Positions 6,507 through 10,014 of a DNA stretch of 10,014 bases are shown piece after piece. Both the position numbers and the translations under genes were made by a program. How positions within the stretch are numbered: position 1 is the stretch's first letter; each line of letters starts with the position of its first letter. The stretch comes from an uncultured Bacilli bacterium (GTDB taxonomy: Bacteria > Bacillota_I > Bacilli_A > RF39 > UBA660): the NCBI GenBank assembly GCA_944363865.1, contig CALVVN010000069.1, positions 1-10,014 on the forward strand. The letters are read 5' to 3'. Under the pieces are notes generated by a model. The model was not told the DNA's origin. It did no database searches and saw only the letters and a program-made list of their open reading frames with translations.

Positions 6507-6576
6507 GCTATAATGCTCACTAAAACCTCACATTCACATAGAATATTTTAGAATAAGTATACACCCATACTTAGAA

Positions 6577-6584
6577 AGTGAGGG
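6577..6584 (+). promoter_or_regulatory. Ribosome binding site deciding the gerE start
   Basis: AGTGAGGG lies 5 bases before ATG 6590. The in-frame GTG at 6578 is part of this site and has no ribosome binding site of its own, so ATG 6590 is chosen. CCTCAC (6526-6531) is complementary to GTGAGG (6578-6583), and CTCACT (6516-6521) to AGTGAG (6577-6582). Confidence 0.7.
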
Positions 6585-6589
6585 AAAAA

Positions 6590-6796
6590 ATGAATAACAA
6601 TATATTAACAAAACGAGAAAAAGAAGTTTTTGAATTACTAATAAAAAATAAAACAACTAAAGAAATAGCACAACAGCTATACATTAGTGAAAAAACTGTA
6701 AGAAATCATATTTCAAATTCAATGCAAAAATTAGGTGTTAAAGGCAGAGCAGGGGCTGTCATAGAACTACTTAAATTGGGTGAAATAAAATTATAA
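6590..6796 (+). CDS. gerE: GerE, LuxR-type regulator of late mother-cell genes
   Basis: GerE is a small DNA-binding protein made only of a LuxR/FixJ-type four-helix HTH domain. In B. subtilis it works with SigK late in the mother cell, switching spore coat and other genes on or off. The 68-residue product matches almost throughout: LTKREKEVFELLIKNKTTKE (6-25), then SEKTVRNHISNSMQKLGVKG (33-52), containing the recognition helix, and an ELLKLGEIKL end. B. subtilis GerE is 74 residues; the difference is at the N-terminus. No receiver or sensor domain is attached, which separates it from ordinary LuxR-type response regulators. ATG 6590 is preferred over the upstream GTG 6578. A weak TATAAT (6509-6514) and SigE/SigK-like fragments lie upstream, none convincing. 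It lies between spoIIIAH-like and gerM genes, supporting the assignment. Confidence 0.95.
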   Translation: MNNNILTKREKEVFELLIKNKTTKEIAQQLYISEKTVRNHISNSMQKLGVKGRAGAVIELLKLGEIKL

Positions 6797-6823
6797 AATG
6801 GCTAGGAAATAGTCATTTTTTTT
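6795..6823 (+). terminator. Intrinsic terminator after gerE
   Basis: AAAATGGCTA (6795-6804) pairs with TAGTCATTTT (6810-6819), one G-U pair, loop GGAAA, followed by a run of T to 6823. The stem starts within the gerE stop codon. It should separate gerE from gerM. Confidence 0.85.
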
Positions 6824-6856
6824 ATAATAAAATAATAATATTAATAGGAGGAACAT

Positions 6857-7789
6857 ATGTTAAAAAAATTAGGTTTAAGAAAACTTGCAGTTACAACTTC
6901 AGCACTATTTATTATTGGACTTATATACTTATTTCCGTCAAGCAGTAACGAACTTTCAATTGAAAAAAATATTACTTACATAGAACCAGATGAAACATAT
7001 GAAGTATATTTAGTAGATAAAGACGATTATGTAAGTATGGTTACATTACCATTAAATTCAACAGAATTAATAGATATTTTAAAAGAAAAAATAGAATTTT
7101 TGATAATAGATGGAGAAAAGCAAGGTGAGGTGCCCAATGGATTTAAACCAATTATTCCAGAAGGAACTAAAATACTAGATTTAAAAATAGAAGAAGATAT
7201 TGTAACTATTAATTTTAGCGAAAACATAAAAAATATTTCACAAGAATACGAGGAAAGAATGATTGAAGCAATAGTTTACACATTGACAAATGAAAGCAAT
7301 ATTGAAAAAGTTTACATAAAAGTAAATGGAGAAACTTTGGAAAGATTACCTAATTCAAACAAATTACTACCAATTCCTTTAGATAGAAGTTATGGAGTAA
7401 ATAAGTTTTATGATTTTAATAATTTATATGGTTCAACAAAGACCACCGTATATTACGTTACAAATAATGGAGATATGACATATTATATACCAGTAACTAA
7501 AGTAAACAATGATGAAAGAGAAAAAATAACAATTATAATAGATGAATTAAAAAGTAATGTTATATATCAAAGTAACTTAAGTAGTTACCTAAATGCAAAT
7601 GCAGAACTTGAAGAATATGAGATAATTGAAGATACTATGCATTTAAGTTTCAATGATAAAATATTTGATTCACTCATCAACCAAAATATATTAGAAGAGG
7701 TAGAATATTCAATAAGTTTATCAGTAAAAGATAATTACGATGTAAATGAAGTAATATTTTATGTAGATGATAATGTAATAATAAATTAA
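6857..7789 (+). CDS. gerM: GerM-type protein with two GerMN domains, membrane-anchored
   Basis: In B. subtilis GerM is made early in the mother cell and is needed to assemble the SpoIIIA-SpoIIQ channel between mother cell and forespore; it was first found through a germination defect. The 310-residue product has an N-terminal membrane helix (about 9-26), a first GerMN domain (about 48-165, with GTKILDLKIEEDIVTINFS at 103-121), the family-typical linker LPIPLDRSYGVNKFYDF (171-187), and a second, more divergent GerMN domain (about 195-305). There is no cysteine anywhere, so it cannot be the lipoprotein that B. subtilis GerM is; anchoring is by the helix. ATG 6857 has AGGAGG at 6846-6851. No good promoter is visible: a TATAAT (6823-6828) overlaps the gerE terminator tail without a -35. 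Its end meets the bidirectional terminator at 7788-7818. Confidence 0.92.
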   Translation: MLKKLGLRKLAVTTSALFIIGLIYLFPSSSNELSIEKNITYIEPDETYEVYLVDKDDYVSMVTLPLNSTELIDILKEKIEFLIIDGEKQGEVPNGFKPIIPEGTKILDLKIEEDIVTINFSENIKNISQEYEERMIEAIVYTLTNESNIEKVYIKVNGETLERLPNSNKLLPIPLDRSYGVNKFYDFNNLYGSTKTTVYYVTNNGDMTYYIPVTKVNNDEREKITIIIDELKSNVIYQSNLSSYLNANAELEEYEIIEDTMHLSFNDKIFDSLINQNILEEVEYSISLSVKDNYDVNEVIFYVDDNVIIN

Positions 7790-7818
7790 AAAAAAGCGTT
7801 TCTTGAAACGCTTTTAAT
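7788..7818. terminator. Bidirectional terminator between gerM and tRNA-Arg
   Basis: AAAAGCGTTTC (7792-7802) and GAAACGCTTTT (7805-7815) form a perfect stem of about 10 bp with loop CTTG. On the plus strand it is followed by TTTTAATTTTT; on the minus strand by a run of eight T (complement of 7788-7795). It serves both convergent genes. Confidence 0.92.
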
Positions 7819-7828
7819 TTTTAATAAA

Positions 7829-7905
<77 letters not shown>

Positions 7906-7923
7906 AACTCACTAACGTAATTG

Positions 7924-7952
7924 ATTATACAATAAAATGTATAATAATTCAA
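7924..7952 (-). promoter_or_regulatory. Promoter of tRNA-Arg
   Basis: On the minus strand: -35 TTGAAT (complement of 7952-7947), 17-bp spacer, consensus -10 TATAAT (complement of 7929-7924). Predicted start is near 7917, about 12 bases before the mature tRNA 5' end at 7905. Confidence 0.85.
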
Positions 7953-8179
7953 GGCATATTACTTGATTTGTCTTTTTTTTTGCAATTATACCATAATTAA
8001 ATTTTTATGTGAACAAAATATAAATAAAGTATAATGCATAGAACTCTATAACTATTTTTTATTGTGTTCTAGATATTTATCTTAGAATTAACTTTTAGTT
8101 TACTTACGATAAACCAAAATAAATGAATTATTTTTATTAGAGTTGCACTCTTTTTAATTCATACGAATTAGTATCTGCA
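7953..8179. other. Non-coding stretch between the tRNA-Arg and tkt promoters
   Basis: No credible ORF on either strand. It holds a nine-T run (7973-7981), a TATAAT (8030-8035) with only a weak -35 (GTGAAC, 8009-8014), an inverted repeat TAGAAC (8039-8044)/GTTCTA (8066-8071), GTTTA (8098-8102)/TAAAC (8110-8114), and the nested hairpins at 8123-8170. A short plus-strand RNA starting near 8042 and ending at the T run at 8151-8155 is conceivable but weakly supported. Confidence 0.5.
8123..8170 (+). repeat. Nested and mutually exclusive hairpins upstream of tkt
   Basis: Inner hairpin AGAGT-TGC-ACTCT (8139-8151) followed by five T (8151-8155) is terminator-like. It is enclosed by ATGAATTA (8123-8130)/TAATTCAT (8155-8162). 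The middle arm TAATTC (8155-8160) can instead pair with GAATTA (8165-8170) across loop ATAC, so the two folds exclude each other. All lie upstream of the tkt -35. Confidence 0.55.
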
Positions 8180-8208
8180 TTTACATATCCAATATTCCAT
8201 GTTATAAT
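8180..8208 (+). promoter_or_regulatory. SigA-type promoter of tkt
   Basis: -35 TTTACA (8180-8185), 17-bp spacer, extended consensus -10 TG-T-TATAAT (8200-8208). Predicted start near 8215, leader about 20 bases with AGGAG at 8222-8226. This is close to consensus and suggests strong expression. Confidence 0.88.
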
Positions 8209-8234
8209 TTATTTATATAATAGGAGTTGTAATT

Positions 8235-10014
8235 ATGAATATTGATAGGAAAATTATAAATGGTATTAGAAGTTTAAGTATTGATATGATTGATGAAGCA
8301 AAAAGTGGACATCCTGGTATTTGTTTAGGTGCAGCACCAACTATATATACTTTATTTCGTTATCATTTAAAGTTTAATCCAGAAGATGGTAATTGGCTCA
8401 ACAGAGATAGATTTATATTAAGTGCCGGACATGGGTCTGCTTTACTTTATAGTACTTTGTTTTTCGCTGGATATCCTATTGATTTAGACGAACTTAGAAC
8501 TTTTAGACAAGTAGGTAGTAGAATGAGTGGACATCCTGAATTTAATACTAAAATAGGCATTGAGACTACCACAGGACCACTAGGAGAAGGTTTTGCTACT
8601 AGTGTGGGTATAGCTATAGCTGAAGAATATTTGAGAAATACTATTGGCAAAGATATTTATGACTATTACACTTATGTTTTGGTTGGGGACGGGGACTTGA
8701 TGGAAGGTCTTAGTTATGAAGCAATGAGTTTGGCTGGTAGTTTAAAGTTAGGTAAACTTATAGTTTTATATGACTCTAATAGTGTGTCATTGGATGGACC
8801 TACATTAGGAGTTTTCAATGAAGATGTTTTAAAAAGGTTTGAAGCATGTGGCTGGCATGTTCAAGAAGTGAGCGATGGCGAAAACTATAGTTTAATAAAT
8901 GATGCTATAACTAAAGCTAAAGAAGTTAGTGATAGGCCAAGTATTATTAAGATTAAAACTATTTTAGGTATTGGTACTGAAAAGGCTGGTACCAGTGAAG
9001 TTCATGGTAAAGCGCTTAGCGATAAAGATATCGAACTTGTTAAATATAAAATGAATGTTAACATGGTGCCTTTTTATGTTTCTAAAGAATCTGCTACTAC
9101 TTTTAGAGATGAAATAGAAAAAAGATGTATTCCTTTATATAATGAATGGGTTAGTAGATATAATGCTTTTATGTCAAATGATAGTGTTAATAAGAAAATG
9201 CTTGGATATATTGAAACTGGTGAATTTAGAATTAATTTAAAAACTATTAAAGTTAATTTTGAAGAAAGTCAAACTGAGGAACTTAGAATTACTAATGGTA
9301 AACTTTTAAATCTTATTGGCAATTTAACACCTTTAATAATAGGTGGTAGTGCTGATGTCGCGACTTCTACAAAAACTTATCTGACTCATGGCAATGATTT
9401 TAAAATAAATGATTGCAAAGGCAGAAATATTCATTTTGGCGTTAGAGAGAACGTTATGAGTTCGGTTTTAAATGGTCTTGCTTTATGTGGGCTTAGACCT
9501 TTTGGTAGCACATTCTTGGCTTTCAGTGATTATATGAAACCTGGTATAAGATTAAGTGCGATGATGAACATCCCTGTTACTTATATATTTACACATGATT
9601 CCGTTCGTGTAGGTGAAGATGGTCCTACACATCAACCTATTGAACAACTAGGTATGTTAAGAAGTATACCTAATTTAAAAGTGTTTAGACCGGCTGATGT
9701 AAAAGAGTTAGTTGGTAGTTGGGATTATATAATTAATAATCGCACGCCTGCCTGTATTGTTGTTACTAAAGAAAAATTACCCGAAATAAAAACTAGTGAT
9801 ATAACTAATACTGAAAAAGGTGCTTACATAATAAAAAAAGAAGTCGGAAGACTTAGTGGTATTATTATTTCAACAGGAGAAGATGTTCATACTGCAATAG
9901 AAATAAGTGATGAATTAAGTAAAAAGAATATTAATTTAAGAGTGGTAAGTATGCCTTCAGTTGAAGTTTTTAATGAACAACCTAAAGAATATAGAGAAGA
10001 ACTAATGCCAATAG
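8235..10014 (+). CDS. tkt: Transketolase (3' end beyond window)
   Basis: Transketolase is the cytoplasmic thiamine-diphosphate enzyme of the non-oxidative pentose phosphate pathway, moving two-carbon units between sugar phosphates. 593 residues are visible of the usual 650-670, with no stop before the window end. Conserved sites fall almost at E. coli positions: H26 in SGHPG, H66 in SAGHGS, H100 in SGHPE, GPLGEG 114-119, the cofactor motif GDGDLMEG (151-158) to N182, H257, GGSAD 370-374, the cofactor-activating E405 in FGVRE, FGSTFLAFSDYMKPGIRL 423-440, H454/D455, GEDGPTHQP 460-468 and RPAD 485-488. ATG 8235 follows AGGAG (8222-8226) and a near-consensus promoter. Third codon positions are T-dominated (GGT, ACT, AGT, GTT), unlike the A-dominated rnr and gatB. 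Confidence 0.97.
   Translation, partial: MNIDRKIINGIRSLSIDMIDEAKSGHPGICLGAAPTIYTLFRYHLKFNPEDGNWLNRDRFILSAGHGSALLYSTLFFAGYPIDLDELRTFRQVGSRMSGHPEFNTKIGIETTTGPLGEGFATSVGIAIAEEYLRNTIGKDIYDYYTYVLVGDGDLMEGLSYEAMSLAGSLKLGKLIVLYDSNSVSLDGPTLGVFNEDVLKRFEACGWHVQEVSDGENYSLINDAITKAKEVSDRPSIIKIKTILGIGTEKAGTSEVHGKALSDKDIELVKYKMNVNMVPFYVSKESATTFRDEIEKRCIPLYNEWVSRYNAFMSNDSVNKKMLGYIETGEFRINLKTIKVNFEESQTEELRITNGKLLNLIGNLTPLIIGGSADVATSTKTYLTHGNDFKINDCKGRNIHFGVRENVMSSVLNGLALCGLRPFGSTFLAFSDYMKPGIRLSAMMNIPVTYIFTHDSVRVGEDGPTHQPIEQLGMLRSIPNLKVFRPADVKELVGSWDYIINNRTPACIVVTKEKLPEIKTSDITNTEKGAYIIKKEVGRLSGIIISTGEDVHTAIEISDELSKKNINLRVVSMPSVEVFNEQPKEYREELMPI

Noticed and set aside
6541..6573. SigE-type promoter for gerE (GAATATT ... 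CATACTTA)
   Set aside because: Each half resembles the consensus, but the spacer is 18 bases instead of about 14, and gerE is SigK-dependent in B. subtilis. Too weak to list.
7949..7981. Hairpin TCAAG/CTTGA followed by a nine-T run, as a plus-strand terminator
   Set aside because: The stem is only 5 bp, six bases separate it from the T run, and gerM already has a strong terminator at 7788-7818. It overlaps the tRNA promoter.
8447..8650. Minus-strand ORF within the transketolase gene
   Set aside because: Antisense to well-conserved transketolase motifs (SGHPE, GPLGEG); no similarity and no ribosome binding site.

Overview
The window is AT-rich DNA from what is most likely a spore-forming member of the Bacillota (low-GC Gram-positives). 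The reasons are strong AGGAGG-type ribosome binding sites, SigA-type promoters with extended -10 elements, heavy AGA/TTA/ATA codon use, the Gram-positive set of translation genes, and three endospore genes (a SpoIIIAH-like protein, GerE and GerM). An uncultured Bacilli or Erysipelotrichia-like lineage would fit, but that placement is inference. All Trp codons checked are TGG and no gene needs TGA read as sense, so the standard bacterial code fits.

Layout. Positions 1-4674 (+) form a translation and RNA quality-control block: the 3' part of gatB, a short unexplained mini-ORF and a terminator, then rnr (RNase R) overlapping smpB, then a promoter driving rpmG and efp, closed by a terminator that overlaps the efp stop codon. 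RNase R and SmpB are the partners of trans-translation, and EF-P relieves polyproline stalling, so several of these genes deal with stalled ribosomes. ssrA (tmRNA) was not found.

Positions 4675-4947 are non-coding. They hold a strong promoter facing a stretch rich in inverted repeats (candidate small RNA), then a second promoter whose predicted start coincides with the ATG of an S41-family peptidase-like gene (4948-5955). That gene has no ribosome binding site and so looks leaderless, and a perfect 6-5-6 dyad covers its -10 box.

Positions 5956-7815 (+) are a sporulation group: a spoIIIAH-like gene, gerE and gerM. In Bacillus subtilis SpoIIIAH and GerM act in the same forespore-mother cell channel assembly, and GerE is the last mother-cell transcription factor; gerE and gerM are near neighbours there too. 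A bidirectional terminator separates gerM from a convergent tRNA-Arg(UCU) gene on the minus strand.

Positions 7906-8234 are non-coding: the tRNA promoter (-), nested and competing hairpins of unknown purpose, and a near-consensus promoter for a transketolase gene (8235 to the window end, 3' truncated). At this point third-codon-position composition flips from A-dominated to T-dominated. No CRISPR array, insertion sequence, phage gene or obvious defence system is visible. The most unusual items are the leaderless, operator-covered S41-like gene with its altered catalytic site, the structured non-coding stretch before it, and the free-standing spoIIIAH-like/gerE/gerM group.
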